Positions 8,150 through 17,489 of a stretch of 64,000 nt of DNA are shown here, piece by piece. Position numbers and translations under genes: made by a program. The DNA comes from Aestuariibaculum sediminum. Its GTDB lineage: Bacteria; Bacteroidota; Bacteroidia; Flavobacteriales; Flavobacteriaceae. Within the stretch, counting starts at the first letter, position 1. Each line of letters begins with the position of its first letter. Below the pieces are notes generated by a model that worked only from the letters and a program-made list of their open reading frames with translations, had not been told where the DNA came from and made no database searches. Location: positions 62,001 through 126,000 of the forward strand of contig NZ_JACVXB010000003.1 of NCBI RefSeq assembly GCF_014596945.1, in the 5' to 3' direction.

Positions 8150-9571
8150 ATGAATAGAATTAAAATATTTTTTATTGGTTTTTCTTTATCGGTTTCTGTT
8201 TTGTGGGGTCAAAAATTTTCAAAAGAAGTACAAAACTTTATATCTGTTGACACCACACTTGTTGCCATTACCCATGTAAAACTAATTGACGGCACTGGCA
8301 GTGCTGTTAAAAACAATCAAACTATTATTATTAAAAACAATAAAATTGAATCCATTGGCGCTTCAAATACTGTAAAAATACCTGAAGACGCCTACGTAAT
8401 TAAGGGTTCAGGAAAAACAGTTATCCCAGGGCTTGTTATGCTCCATGAGCATTTGTTTTACCCAAAGTTTTTTGAAAACTGGTATAGCGTAAATCAGCTA
8501 ACGTTTTCGTTTCCAAGACTATACTTGGCAGGAGGCGTAACAACTATGCGCACCGCAGGAAGTATTCAACCGCAAACCGATTTAAATATTAAAAAATGGA
8601 TTCTTGAAGGTAAAATGACAGGTCCTAAAATGGATGTTACCAGTCCGTTTATAGACCGAGAAGGCGTACCAATTGCCTCAATAGGATTTATAAAAAACTC
8701 GAAGGAAGTAAAAGAAATAGTTAATTTTTGGGCAAACCGTGGGGTCACCTCTTTTAAACTATATAATAATGTTACAAAGGAGGATTTAAAAACATGTATC
8801 AACGAAGCTCATAAACGTGGATTAAAGGTTACTGGTCATTTATGCTCGGTTACTTACGAGGAAGCCTCTAATCTTGGTATTGATAATTTAGAACATGGTT
8901 TTAGGGTTTCTTCAGATTTTGTAAAAAATAAGGACAGCGATATTTGCGACCCTTTTGAAGTACGAAATGCATATAACAATGAACCTGTAAATAGCACCAG
9001 AATAAACACCTTAATAGCCACTTTAATAAAAAACGGAACGACCTTAACAACCACACCGAATGTATTCGAACCCTATACAGGTCGCGAGCTTATTCCCGGT
9101 GGTGGTGAAAAAGCCGTAACGCCAGAATTACTAAATGATGTTACCCAAATTTACAACCAATATGTAAATAAGGATTCCATAAGAGTAGCAGGATATAAAA
9201 AAAATATGATCTGGATAAAACGGTTTTATGATCAAGGTGGTAAACTTGTTGCTGGTACCGATCCTACCGGGGCAGGAAGAACAGTTGCTGGTTATGCAAA
9301 TCAACACACCCTAGAACTTTTACATGAAGCCGGATTTCCTTTAGTTGACGTGGTAAAAATCTGCACTTTTAATGGTGCAAAATACTTAAATCAGGATCAA
9401 ACTATTGGCACCATTGAAACGGGAAAAACAGCAGACTTAATTCTAATAAATGGCGACCTGGAATCTAATATTAACAACATAAGGAATATGGAAATTGTTT
9501 TTAAAGATGGTATAGGCTATGATTCTAAAAAATTATTCGATTCGGTAAATGGTTTAGTGGGACTTAAATAA
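8150..9571 (+). CDS. secreted amidohydrolase family protein
   Basis: Metal-dependent hydrolase of the imidazolonepropionase/prolidase-like amidohydrolase group, 473 residues with a signal peptide (about 1-20), so it acts in the periplasm or outside. Visible metal ligands: HEH at residues 99-101, a lysine in SFKLY that would be the carboxylated bridging residue, His in VTGHLC and EHGF, and Asp in GTDPTG. The substrate cannot be inferred from sequence; several relatives cleave dipeptides or cyclic amides. It follows the DUF1624 gene by 13 bases and is followed 55 bases later by a TolB-like protein, which suggests an envelope-associated transcription unit. Confidence 0.88.
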   Translation: MNRIKIFFIGFSLSVSVLWGQKFSKEVQNFISVDTTLVAITHVKLIDGTGSAVKNNQTIIIKNNKIESIGASNTVKIPEDAYVIKGSGKTVIPGLVMLHEHLFYPKFFENWYSVNQLTFSFPRLYLAGGVTTMRTAGSIQPQTDLNIKKWILEGKMTGPKMDVTSPFIDREGVPIASIGFIKNSKEVKEIVNFWANRGVTSFKLYNNVTKEDLKTCINEAHKRGLKVTGHLCSVTYEEASNLGIDNLEHGFRVSSDFVKNKDSDICDPFEVRNAYNNEPVNSTRINTLIATLIKNGTTLTTTPNVFEPYTGRELIPGGGEKAVTPELLNDVTQIYNQYVNKDSIRVAGYKKNMIWIKRFYDQGGKLVAGTDPTGAGRTVAGYANQHTLELLHEAGFPLVDVVKICTFNGAKYLNQDQTIGTIETGKTADLILINGDLESNINNIRNMEIVFKDGIGYDSKKLFDSVNGLVGLK

Positions 9572-9626
9572 CCCGTCATTCGTATCATTATATTTTTTTA
9601 ACTTAGTCGTATACTTATTTACAACC

Positions 9627-10571
9627 ATGAAACATACTGCTATAATATATCCAATACTTTTAGTTTACATTTCTTTTTCTGCATTCAATTCATCAGCACA
9701 GGAAACTACTGTTAAAGAAGGTTTTAAAGAAGTTCAATTAACTTTTACCAATGGCGACAACCGCTATGCAAGTTACAATCCTGAAGGAACTAAAATTGTT
9801 TTCGAATCATATCGTGATGGCCTTTGGCAAATATATACCATGAATATAGACGGAAGTGCTCAGCAGCGATTAATGACTACAACCTCCAACGACAGGCGTC
9901 CGCGATGGCACCCTTCAAAAAATTTAATACTCTTTGAATCCGATCGAACTGGTACCAGCGAAATTTACTCCTGTGATTTTCAATCCGGAAACGTACAACA
10001 ATACCCTATTAGCCTAAGAGGCAACAAGTATTACGCAAATTTTGCTCCCAATGGTGCTGAACTTATTTTCTCGTATGCCGAAAGGGCTGATATATTTGAT
10101 ATTTACGCGTGTTCAACAAAAGGTAAACGTCTAAAAAAACTAGTCGCTAATAAGCATAAAAATAGTTATCCTAACCTCTCCCCGAGAGGTGATAATTTGG
10201 TTTACTTTTCAAATAAAAATACACAAGGAGAAAGCAACATTATTTATAGTCACCATTTATATGTAAACGACAGAAACCGTTTAAGTTATTTTAAAGATGA
10301 AAGTAGTTTTCCCGACTGGTCGAACAAAAACGGAAGTCGCATTGTTTATACAGCTAAGGAAGATGAGATGTTACACAACGAAATTTTTATTATGCGTCAC
10401 GATGGAACACATAAAATTCAAATTACTTATAACGATGTTGAAGACATTTTGCCTTGCTGGTCGCCAAACGATATAAATTTATTAATTACCGGTTTTAGGC
10501 AAGGTAACTATCAAATTTGTAAAATCCTTTTAAAAGAGCCCTTAAATCCAAATCAAAAACCGTTAGATTAG
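9627..10571 (+). CDS. secreted TolB-like beta-propeller (PD40 repeats)
   Basis: A 314-residue protein with a signal peptide ending near SSAQ. It carries at least five PD40/WD40-like beta-propeller repeats recognisable by YASYNPEGTKIVFES..IYTMNIDG, PRWHPSKNLILFES..IYSC, ANFAPNGAELIFSY, PNLSPRGDNLVYFS and PDWSNKNGSRIVYT. Such modules occur in TolB and many periplasmic binding or assembly proteins; this one has no TolB N-terminal domain. It is the last gene of the 6961-10571 run. Its stop codon overlaps that of the convergent DinB-like gene by two bases. Confidence 0.85.
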   Translation: MKHTAIIYPILLVYISFSAFNSSAQETTVKEGFKEVQLTFTNGDNRYASYNPEGTKIVFESYRDGLWQIYTMNIDGSAQQRLMTTTSNDRRPRWHPSKNLILFESDRTGTSEIYSCDFQSGNVQQYPISLRGNKYYANFAPNGAELIFSYAERADIFDIYACSTKGKRLKKLVANKHKNSYPNLSPRGDNLVYFSNKNTQGESNIIYSHHLYVNDRNRLSYFKDESSFPDWSNKNGSRIVYTAKEDEMLHNEIFIMRHDGTHKIQITYNDVEDILPCWSPNDINLLITGFRQGNYQICKILLKEPLNPNQKPLD

Positions 10572-11116
10572 TTATTTTTCACTTTACCAGAAAACAAGCT
10601 TACGTTTGAAATAAATGGATTACCTGAAGCACGACGTAACATCACCACCTGTCCGCAATGCCAAACTGCATCTTCGAGAGGCCCATTTATTAAATTCCAA
10701 AAAGGCACTTCGGTACTGGCTAAATCAAACGCCCCGTTATTTGCCTTTAAAGCATCGGAAACTAATTTTAAATTGACTAAGGTTTGTTTTCGTTTAGCCT
10801 CAAAATTCAATTCATCTGTGGTAATATCTTTATTGTCTTTTAAAACACTATTTCTAAAAAACTTAGTAAGACCGTAAATATGGTCAATCGTTTCGGCAAC
10901 CGTTCGTGAATCAGCTCCTAATTTATATGCCAAATCCTCCAATCGTAAACCTTCAGTTGCCCAATAATATCTAAAACCAAGCCCATCAATCATTCTGGCA
11001 GCCGTAGTTGCTGGTGTATATACTTCGGTATCATCCAAAATTTCATAATAGGGTAATTCATTTTGCTTTTGAGCAAAGCTTTGAAGCGTTAGCAAGAAAA
11101 CAATTAAATATCGCAT
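10568..11116 (-). CDS. secreted DinB-like protein
   Basis: A 182-residue protein with a short signal peptide (MRYLIVFLLTLQSFAQ). The mature part is predicted all-helical and resembles the DinB/YfiT four-helix bundle, whose members bind a metal through three histidines. Here a His is seen in TIDHIYG and another in VWHCGQVVMLRR. The RASGNP tail is typical of DinB_2-type proteins. Secreted DinB-like proteins are common in Bacteroidetes but have no settled function. A TACATTTG promoter precedes the ATG at 11116. Its end overlaps the convergent propeller gene by four bases (10568-10571). Confidence 0.75.
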   Translation of the reverse strand: MRYLIVFLLTLQSFAQKQNELPYYEILDDTEVYTPATTAARMIDGLGFRYYWATEGLRLEDLAYKLGADSRTVAETIDHIYGLTKFFRNSVLKDNKDITTDELNFEAKRKQTLVNLKLVSDALKANNGAFDLASTEVPFWNLINGPLEDAVWHCGQVVMLRRASGNPFISNVSLFSGKVKNN

Positions 11117-11134
11117 AAAGTCAAAATTTTAACC

Positions 11135-11142
11135 CAAATGTA
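11135..11142 (-). promoter_or_regulatory. -7 promoter element TACATTTG for the DinB-like gene
   Basis: Exact TAnnTTTG on the minus strand, 18 bases upstream of the ATG at 11116, between the PPK2 stop and this gene. Confidence 0.55.
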
Positions 11143-11189
11143 ATGTATCTTTATGGGTTGTCCTCTAAAAGAAATCATAAAAAAGTAAT

Positions 11190-12041
11190 CTACTCATTTT
11201 CGAGCTGTTTTTTATATAAATGTAGATTTTCCAGAATTTCATCATCTAATTCTGGTTCTTCAATGTCTTTATACTGACATAATGTATCATACATAATCTT
11301 AGCAACGATATAACGCGCTGAATCCTTGTCGTCGGCAGGAATGGCATACCACGGCGCATAAGACGTTGACGTACGGTTTAAAGCATCTTGGTAACACTCC
11401 TGATACTTTTCCCAAAGTTTACGTTCTTTTAAATCTCCTGGTGAAAATTTCCAGTTTTTCTCCTGTTTTTCTAATCGCCTTAATAATCTATCTTTTTGTT
11501 CTCGTTTTGAAAGGTTTAAAAAGAACTTAAAAATTATAGTCCCATTTTCTGAAATATGTTGTTCAAATTCATTTATTTGTTGAAAACGTTTATCCCAAAA
11601 ACCTTCGTTAACATCTTCTACGGTATTTACATCGGGCAGGTTTTCACCCAAAATATATTCAGGGTGAACCCTTGTTACCAATACATTTTCATAATGCGTT
11701 CTATTAAAAACACTAAATTTCCCACGAGCAGGGAGCGCAATATAATGACGCCAAAGGTAATCATGCTTCAATTCTAAATCCGTAGGGACCTTAAAACTGT
11801 GTACCACGATACCGCGTGTGTTGAAATCCCTAAACACTTCGCGTATTAAACTATCTTTTCCAGCTGTATCCATACCCTGTAAACAAACCAACACCGCGTA
11901 TTTTCCATGGGCATACATAGTATCTTGTAATTTACCTAGTTTCTTTCTAACTTTTTTAAGCTCCTTTTTAGCATCATCGATTATTACTTTTGTTTCTAAT
12001 TCTTTTAAAACAATATTTGTGTTTACTTTAAATTTATCCAT
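11190..12041 (-). CDS. polyphosphate kinase 2 family protein (PPK2)
   Basis: Cytoplasmic kinase that transfers phosphate between polyphosphate and nucleotides. 283 residues with a single PPK2 domain. The Walker A loop GMDTAGKDS is at residues 56-64, Walker B-like FSVFNRTHYENVLVTRVH follows, and the lid module with KREQKDRLLRRLE and KNWKFSPGDLKER is complete. The length and the NRTHYE signature suit single-domain PPK2 enzymes; whether it prefers AMP, ADP or GDP cannot be told by eye. It has its own ATG at 12041 and no clear -7 element. The DinB-like gene downstream has its own promoter. Confidence 0.92.
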   Translation of the reverse strand: MDKFKVNTNIVLKELETKVIIDDAKKELKKVRKKLGKLQDTMYAHGKYAVLVCLQGMDTAGKDSLIREVFRDFNTRGIVVHSFKVPTDLELKHDYLWRHYIALPARGKFSVFNRTHYENVLVTRVHPEYILGENLPDVNTVEDVNEGFWDKRFQQINEFEQHISENGTIIFKFFLNLSKREQKDRLLRRLEKQEKNWKFSPGDLKERKLWEKYQECYQDALNRTSTSYAPWYAIPADDKDSARYIVAKIMYDTLCQYKDIEEPELDDEILENLHLYKKQLENE

Positions 12042-12188
12042 AATCTAGTGGGGTTTTGAGGCTGTTAAAATTATCTTTTTTAGATAAACATTAAATATAA
12101 CAATTTCTACATATTCGACGAATGACACCCTAAAGTTTAATGTTTTTGGTATTTTCGTTATACCTATTTATGTTTTAACCCTAATTTT

Positions 12189-12950
12189 ATGAAAAATTTT
12201 TACTTCTTAATTGCATTAATAAGTTACCTGAATCTTCATTCGCAAAGCAAATGCGACGAAGCCAATTCTTACTTAGTAAGTGCTTACTCTCATGTTAAAT
12301 CATCGTACGAAGCCAACAATATTAGTCACTTAAAATATTATGCACATCGTTCGCTAGAATCTATAAATCTGGCTAAAAAAACCTTATCAGATTGTAACTG
12401 TAATAAAGCTCTAGAACAAGCTAACAAAGCTTTAGAAGTTCTAGCTAAAGTGGATAACCAGCCCACTTACGAAGATGGCCGCTATTTTGTAAAGCGTGCT
12501 AAAGCGTTTAGCCAACAAAGTGTTATAGAGATTGATAAATGTGCAACTTCTAACTATAGTATGGCTCCTGTTGAAGACGACATCGATGTTAACGACACTA
12601 ATGATTTAGCCGATTTAAAAAACGAACAAGCAGCACTACTTGCTCAACAAAAAGCATTAAAACTTAAAGAAGCTGAAATTAAGAGGCAGTTAGCTGAACA
12701 AAAAGAAAAAGAGCTGCTACTTAAAAAGGAACAGCTTGTTGTATCTTACACAAAGATTATTGATATGAATATTAAAACCTACAACGAAACATTGAATACC
12801 TGTAATTGTGGGCATCAAAAAATATCGATTAGTAACACGCTTAACGATACTTCAGAAAAAACTATAGCGGAGATAAAAAACTTTTACACCGAACAATTAA
12901 AATCTTTAGCAACATCGTATTTAACTGAACTAAATACATGTAATCCATAA
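12189..12950 (+). CDS. secreted Cys-containing coiled-coil protein, function unknown
   Basis: 253 residues. Signal peptide residues 1-19 (ending in LHSQS). Three parts are visible: a helical N-terminal domain with CDEANSY and DCNCNK; an Ala/Lys/Glu-rich coiled coil of about 45 residues (from DLKNEQAALLAQQ to KKEQLV); and a C-terminal helical part with TCNCGHQK and TCNP. Seven cysteines in short clusters suggest disulphides after export. No known domain is recognised. It converges with the ntrC-like gene, and its terminator overlaps the 3' end of that gene. Confidence 0.75.
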   Translation: MKNFYFLIALISYLNLHSQSKCDEANSYLVSAYSHVKSSYEANNISHLKYYAHRSLESINLAKKTLSDCNCNKALEQANKALEVLAKVDNQPTYEDGRYFVKRAKAFSQQSVIEIDKCATSNYSMAPVEDDIDVNDTNDLADLKNEQAALLAQQKALKLKEAEIKRQLAEQKEKELLLKKEQLVVSYTKIIDMNIKTYNETLNTCNCGHQKISISNTLNDTSEKTIAEIKNFYTEQLKSLATSYLTELNTCNP

Positions 12951-12962
12951 TAAAATCACACC

Positions 12963-13010
12963 AAGATGTTCAGTTAGTTATTTACTTGCAAATAACTGAA
13001 CATCTTTTTC
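12963..13010 (+). terminator. terminator of the coiled-coil protein gene
   Basis: 14-bp perfect stem (12963-12976 with 12993-13006) followed by Ts. It overlaps the last codons of the convergent regulator gene, which begin at 12978 on the other strand. Confidence 0.75.
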
Positions 13011-14141
13011 ACTTACTTGACTTCCTCCTAATATAATTAATCGCTCAACTACATTTCGTAGTTCACGAATGTTACCTGTCCAATCGTAATCCTGTAGTAA
13101 ATTCAAAGCCTCATCGGAAAACATCTTTTTGGCTGTACCATGTTCGTTGGCAATCTTTTCTGCAAAATGATTTACCAACAACGGAATATCATCACGACGA
13201 TCGTTTAATGGTGGCACCTGAATTAAAATAACGGCAAGCCTGTGATATAAATCTTCTCGAAACTTACCATCGGCAATTTCTTTTTTCAAATCTTTATTTG
13301 TAGCAGCCACAACACGTACATTCACCTTAATATCTTTGTCACTTCCTACGCGTTGTATTCTACTTTCCTGCAAAGCTCTTAATACTTTAGCCTGTGCCGG
13401 CAAACTCATATCTCCTATTTCATCAAGGAAAATGGTTCCGCCGTTAGCGGCTTCAAACTTACCTGCTCTATCTTTTACTGCGCTTGTAAATGCCCCCTTT
13501 ACATGACCGAATAATTCACTTTCAATAAGTTCACTGGGTATTGCTGCACAGTTAACCTCAATCATTGGTCCTTTACTACGTTCACTTTTTTGATGTAACC
13601 AATGTGCCACCAATTCCTTACCTGTACCATTTGGACCTGTAATTAAAACACGTGCATCGGTAGGAGCCACCTTTTCAATCATGTCTTTTATTTGACCAAT
13701 GGCACTGCTGTCTCCTACCATTTCGAAATTTTTACTAACCTTCTTTTTAAGTAGTTTATTTTCAACAACAAGTTCTTTTCGATCTAAGGCGTTACGTACC
13801 GTATTTAACAATCGATTTAAATCTGGCGGTTTTGAAATATAATCGAATGCTCCTAAGCGCATCGTATTTACTGCTGTATCTAAATCACCGTGACCAGAAA
13901 TCATCACAATAGGTATTTCTGGCTTTAGTTTTTTAGTCGCTTCCAACACTTCAACACCATCCATTTTAGGCATCTTTATGTCACAAAGAATTAAATCGTA
14001 ATCGTCATTCTTAATTTTATCGATACCCACTAAACCATCTTCGGCTTCTTCTACAACGTAGGTATCGTTTTCTTCTGATAGAATTTTAACAAGTACACGA
14101 CGAATTGCTGCTTCGTCTTCAATGATTAAAATTTTGGGCAT
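12978..14141 (-). CDS. NtrC-family sigma-54 response regulator lacking a DNA-binding domain
   Basis: Response regulator that would activate RNA polymerase with sigma-54. Receiver domain residues 1-120 with phospho-acceptor D54 (LILCDIKMP) and K104; AAA+ domain about 138-370 with Walker A GPNGTGKE (169-176), the sigma-54 loop GAFTSA (216-221; GAFTGA is the norm) and Walker B GTIFLDE. The protein stops about 15 residues after the AAA+ C-terminal subdomain (IRELRNVVERLIILGG), so the usual Fis-type helix-turn-helix is absent. It is the last gene of a four-gene operon with an ABC exporter and MscS. No histidine kinase is adjacent. It may act from solution, as some HTH-less activators do. Confidence 0.9.
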   Translation of the reverse strand: MPKILIIEDEAAIRRVLVKILSEENDTYVVEEAEDGLVGIDKIKNDDYDLILCDIKMPKMDGVEVLEATKKLKPEIPIVMISGHGDLDTAVNTMRLGAFDYISKPPDLNRLLNTVRNALDRKELVVENKLLKKKVSKNFEMVGDSSAIGQIKDMIEKVAPTDARVLITGPNGTGKELVAHWLHQKSERSKGPMIEVNCAAIPSELIESELFGHVKGAFTSAVKDRAGKFEAANGGTIFLDEIGDMSLPAQAKVLRALQESRIQRVGSDKDIKVNVRVVAATNKDLKKEIADGKFREDLYHRLAVILIQVPPLNDRRDDIPLLVNHFAEKIANEHGTAKKMFSDEALNLLQDYDWTGNIRELRNVVERLIILGGSQVSEKDVQLFASK

Positions 14142-14169
14142 AATTTATCTTTTTAAAATTCTGTATTTT

Positions 14170-15120
14170 TTATTTCTTTTCTTCTGTCTTAACTGGCAAT
14201 ATTGAGTCATTTAAACTCAGCTTAACACTTTGATTTGGTTTTTGAATAATGTTGATATCACGCTGTGGGAATGGAATACTCACATTGTGTTCTCTAAAGA
14301 GACGATCTATTTCAAAACGGATATCACTTTTAGGTGTAGGCGCGTTAAAACTATCTTCAATGGTAAATACGACCTTAAAATCTAGTGAGCTATCACCAAA
14401 ATTCTCAAATCTAACCGTGGGCTCTGGATAAGGAATAACTGCCGGATGATTCGTGGCTGCCTCTATCAATAGCTTTTTAACCAATTGCACATCACTGCCA
14501 TAAGCTACGCCAACAGCAACACTCTCTCTCGTAGATGTTCCATTTTGCGTCCAATTATACAAACTGTTTTCTAAATACAAATGATTTGGAATAATTAACA
14601 CTTTATTATCGATAGTGACGGCTCTAGTAGTACGTAATTTTATTTCTTCAACACGACCAATTTTACCTTCCAGTTCGATAATATCACCTACATGCACGGT
14701 TTGATCTAAGAGTATAAATATCCCTGAAATAATGTCCTGGAATAAGGTTTGAAGCGCTAAACCAATGCCAATCATTAATGCGGCTGAGGCCGCAAAAATG
14801 GCGGTTACATCGAAATGTAAGGCATTTAGTGTTATTAAAAATATTATGAGGTAAACCAACCATCTAAAGTAGCCAAACACCACACCAAACTTAGCTTTTT
14901 CTTCGTTTGGTAATTTTTGAGTTATTAAACGTAAAACAATTCTTAAAATTATTTTTGTAACAATAAATGCCGCAATAATAATAAGGACATCCGAAACTGA
15001 AATACTTATTTTGTCAGTTATGTCGACATTAAAATGCAAAAAGTCCTTTATTTTTTGCCACCATGAACTTTTAGCTACAGCCTCTTCAATTTTTTCTAAA
15101 TTTTCTATTTCCTGAATCAT
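14170..15120 (-). CDS. small-conductance mechanosensitive channel (MscS family)
   Basis: Inner-membrane tension-gated channel that releases solutes on hypo-osmotic shock. 316 residues. Three membrane segments: about 42-62, 82-100 and a pore-lining helix around residues 105-135 with Ala/Gly packing (AASAALMIGIGLALQTLFQDIISGIFIL), followed by the beta domain (VGDIIELEGKIGRVEEIKLRTT) and alpha/beta C-terminal vestibule. The size is close to E. coli MscS plus a short N- and C-terminal extension. The ATG at 15120 lies one base after the ABC permease stop, and the regulator starts 28 bases downstream, so all are co-transcribed. Confidence 0.92.
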   Translation of the reverse strand: MIQEIENLEKIEEAVAKSSWWQKIKDFLHFNVDITDKISISVSDVLIIIAAFIVTKIILRIVLRLITQKLPNEEKAKFGVVFGYFRWLVYLIIFLITLNALHFDVTAIFAASAALMIGIGLALQTLFQDIISGIFILLDQTVHVGDIIELEGKIGRVEEIKLRTTRAVTIDNKVLIIPNHLYLENSLYNWTQNGTSTRESVAVGVAYGSDVQLVKKLLIEAATNHPAVIPYPEPTVRFENFGDSSLDFKVVFTIEDSFNAPTPKSDIRFEIDRLFREHNVSIPFPQRDINIIQKPNQSVKLSLNDSILPVKTEEKK

Positions 15121-15121
15121 A

Positions 15122-16429
15122 TTAATATTTAATCCATTTGATTAATTCTTTATAGCTAGGTTTTTTACCATACATTAAAATACCTACTCTATAGATTTTA
15201 GCAGCAAACCATACAGTTAGCATGAATGTAGCCACTAAAATTACAAAAGATAAACCTTGTTGCCAAAGCGGAACTCCAAATGGTATCCGCATTAGCATTA
15301 CCACTGGCGATGTAAACGGTATAAATGAAAATATAGTTGAGACGGTTCCATGTGGATCTTCTATAACAGTAAATAATCCAATATAAACCGCTAACATTAA
15401 AGGTGTAATAATAGGTAGCATAAACTGTTGGGTATCGGTTTCATTATCTACAGCCGCTCCAATAGCTGCATATAATGAACTGTACAACAAGTAACCTCCA
15501 ATAAAAAATAATATAAATGCAAAAATTAAATTCGTTAATGGTAAATTATAAAATGAGGATATTATACTTTGTACCTGAGCGTTTATTTCAGGATTGGCCA
15601 TGGCCTGATTCATCATATCCTGCTGTGACGATTGCACAACATTTATCCCAAAAATTACAGAAATAACGGTTAAAAGAATACTTCCAATAATCAACCATAT
15701 GATAAACTGAGTAATTCCTGCTAACGATGTTCCTATAATTTTACCAAGCATTAATTGAACAGGTTTTACTGAAGAAATGATTACCTCGATAATTCTACTG
15801 GTTTTCTCTTCGATAACACTGCGCATAATCATATTACCATAAATGATAATAAACATAAATAATAAATATCCAGCTGCACCTCCAAAAATTAATTTAACCA
15901 CACTGTCGGTTTTCGATGTTTTTTCACCTTGAAAACTTTCCTGGGCTATATTTACTGATATTTTCGAAGCATTAATCATATCTACATCTACCCCGTTATC
16001 TAACAAATTTAAATTGGTTAATTTGGTTTCCAATTTGCTTTCTAAATCAGAGATTAATGATAACGAAGGAGACTCTTCTGAATAAAACTGAATGCTCTTT
16101 GAAGCTCGTTTTACATCCTTAAAATCACCAATATGAAGCAATCCGTAAGCTTCCGATTCTTTCGAAAAAGCTTTCGCCTCGTCAATGGACATATTGCTTA
16201 AAACATTGAAAGTTGTTTTGTCGTTACTTTTAAATACGTCATACACTAAACCAGATTCATCCAATATAGATACGTTACGCACTTTTTCGTTATTAAGCTG
16301 CGTTAAGTAGGCAACTACCGAAGCAAGGATAATCATGATTAATGGACTAACAAAAGTCATGACGATAAACGATTTGTTTTTAACCTTAGTCAAATACTCT
16401 CGCTTTATAATAAGTGGTAAATGATTCAT
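15122..16429 (-). CDS. ABC-2 type transporter permease
   Basis: Membrane component of an ABC exporter, 435 residues. Topology fits the NatB/ABC-2 group: an N-terminal membrane helix (FIVMTFVSPLIMIILASVVAYL), an extracytoplasmic domain of about 140 residues, then five or six membrane helices from about residue 180 with the typical VIEEKTSRIIEVIISSVKPVQLMLGKI segment. It starts four bases after the ATPase stop and ends one base before MscS, so it is translationally coupled. The exported substrate is unknown; NatAB exports sodium, but related pairs carry other substrates. Confidence 0.9.
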   Translation of the reverse strand: MNHLPLIIKREYLTKVKNKSFIVMTFVSPLIMIILASVVAYLTQLNNEKVRNVSILDESGLVYDVFKSNDKTTFNVLSNMSIDEAKAFSKESEAYGLLHIGDFKDVKRASKSIQFYSEESPSLSLISDLESKLETKLTNLNLLDNGVDVDMINASKISVNIAQESFQGEKTSKTDSVVKLIFGGAAGYLLFMFIIIYGNMIMRSVIEEKTSRIIEVIISSVKPVQLMLGKIIGTSLAGITQFIIWLIIGSILLTVISVIFGINVVQSSQQDMMNQAMANPEINAQVQSIISSFYNLPLTNLIFAFILFFIGGYLLYSSLYAAIGAAVDNETDTQQFMLPIITPLMLAVYIGLFTVIEDPHGTVSTIFSFIPFTSPVVMLMRIPFGVPLWQQGLSFVILVATFMLTVWFAAKIYRVGILMYGKKPSYKELIKWIKY

Positions 16430-16433
16430 TTTT

Positions 16434-17363
16434 TTATTGATTATTCTTTACAGTTTGAATAAAAATATCGTTAACACTTGGTATAAGTTCTACAAAATGA
16501 GACACCTCGCCTTTTGTTGTTAAATAATTTAGTAAATCATTCGGACTTGCTCCGTTAGACAATTGTATATTTAACTTTAATTCGTTGTCTAAGGTTTTGA
16601 AATTTGCCGGAGACACCGCGAATTTTTCTGATAATTCATGTTTTAAGATAGCATTATCATTTGCTTTTATGCCAACTTCGAAGGTGTTAATTTTATATTG
16701 TCTTTTTATGTCGATAAGTTTTCCATCAAGAATTTTATTAGACTTATTAATCAAGGCAATATCATCACATAATTCTTCTACAGATTCCATACGATGCGTT
16801 GAAAATATAACGGTCGCACCATCTTCACGAAGACGCAATATTTCATCCTTAATTAAATTGGCATTAATTGGGTCGAATCCAGAAAATGGTTCATCAAAAA
16901 TTAATAATTTAGGTTGATGCAACACAGTAACCACAAACTGAATTTTTTGTGCCATACCCTTCGAAAGCTCCTGAATTTTTTTATTCCACCAATCGCCAAT
17001 TTCTAAACGCTCAAACCAATATTTTAAACGTTCTTTAGCTTCAGATTTACTTAAACCTTTTAATTGTGCCAAATACAATGCTTGGTCACCAACTTTCATC
17101 GATTTGTACAAACCGCGCTCTTCAGGTAAATACCCGATATCTTTAATATGATTTTCGTTAAGTAATTCATTATCTATATGTACCGTGCCAGAATCAGGCA
17201 TAGTTATTTGATTTATAATGCGAATTAATGTTGTTTTTCCGGCTCCATTAGGACCTAACAAACCAAATATGCTGCCTTTAGGAATAGACACAGACACATT
17301 GTTCAATGCCCTAAAGTTTCCAAAGTTTTTAGAAACCTGATTAACTTCTAATAAGTTGCTCAT
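16434..17363 (-). CDS. ABC transporter ATP-binding protein
   Basis: ATPase partner of the downstream ABC-2 permease. 309 residues. Walker A GPNGAGKTT (residues about 34-42), Q loop, signature LSKGMAQK, Walker B LLIFDEPFSGFDP and the switch His in STHRME are all present. The last 80 residues form the DUF4162-type C-terminal domain common to exporter ATPases. First gene of the operon; a TATCTTTA (17393-17400 on the minus strand), one mismatch from the -7 consensus, lies about 30 bases upstream. A candidate small RNA or leader lies further upstream on the same strand. Confidence 0.92.
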   Translation of the reverse strand: MSNLLEVNQVSKNFGNFRALNNVSVSIPKGSIFGLLGPNGAGKTTLIRIINQITMPDSGTVHIDNELLNENHIKDIGYLPEERGLYKSMKVGDQALYLAQLKGLSKSEAKERLKYWFERLEIGDWWNKKIQELSKGMAQKIQFVVTVLHQPKLLIFDEPFSGFDPINANLIKDEILRLREDGATVIFSTHRMESVEELCDDIALINKSNKILDGKLIDIKRQYKINTFEVGIKANDNAILKHELSEKFAVSPANFKTLDNELKLNIQLSNGASPNDLLNYLTTKGEVSHFVELIPSVNDIFIQTVKNNQ

Positions 17364-17489
17364 TCGTATATTTTATATTGACTAGTGAGTGGTAAAGATA
17401 TTAAATGTTGCGCTACCTCATAATGGATTCGTAAGAATTTAATACCTGTCTTTTCTATTTATTTAAGGTTTTGTAAACGCAGATATGCT

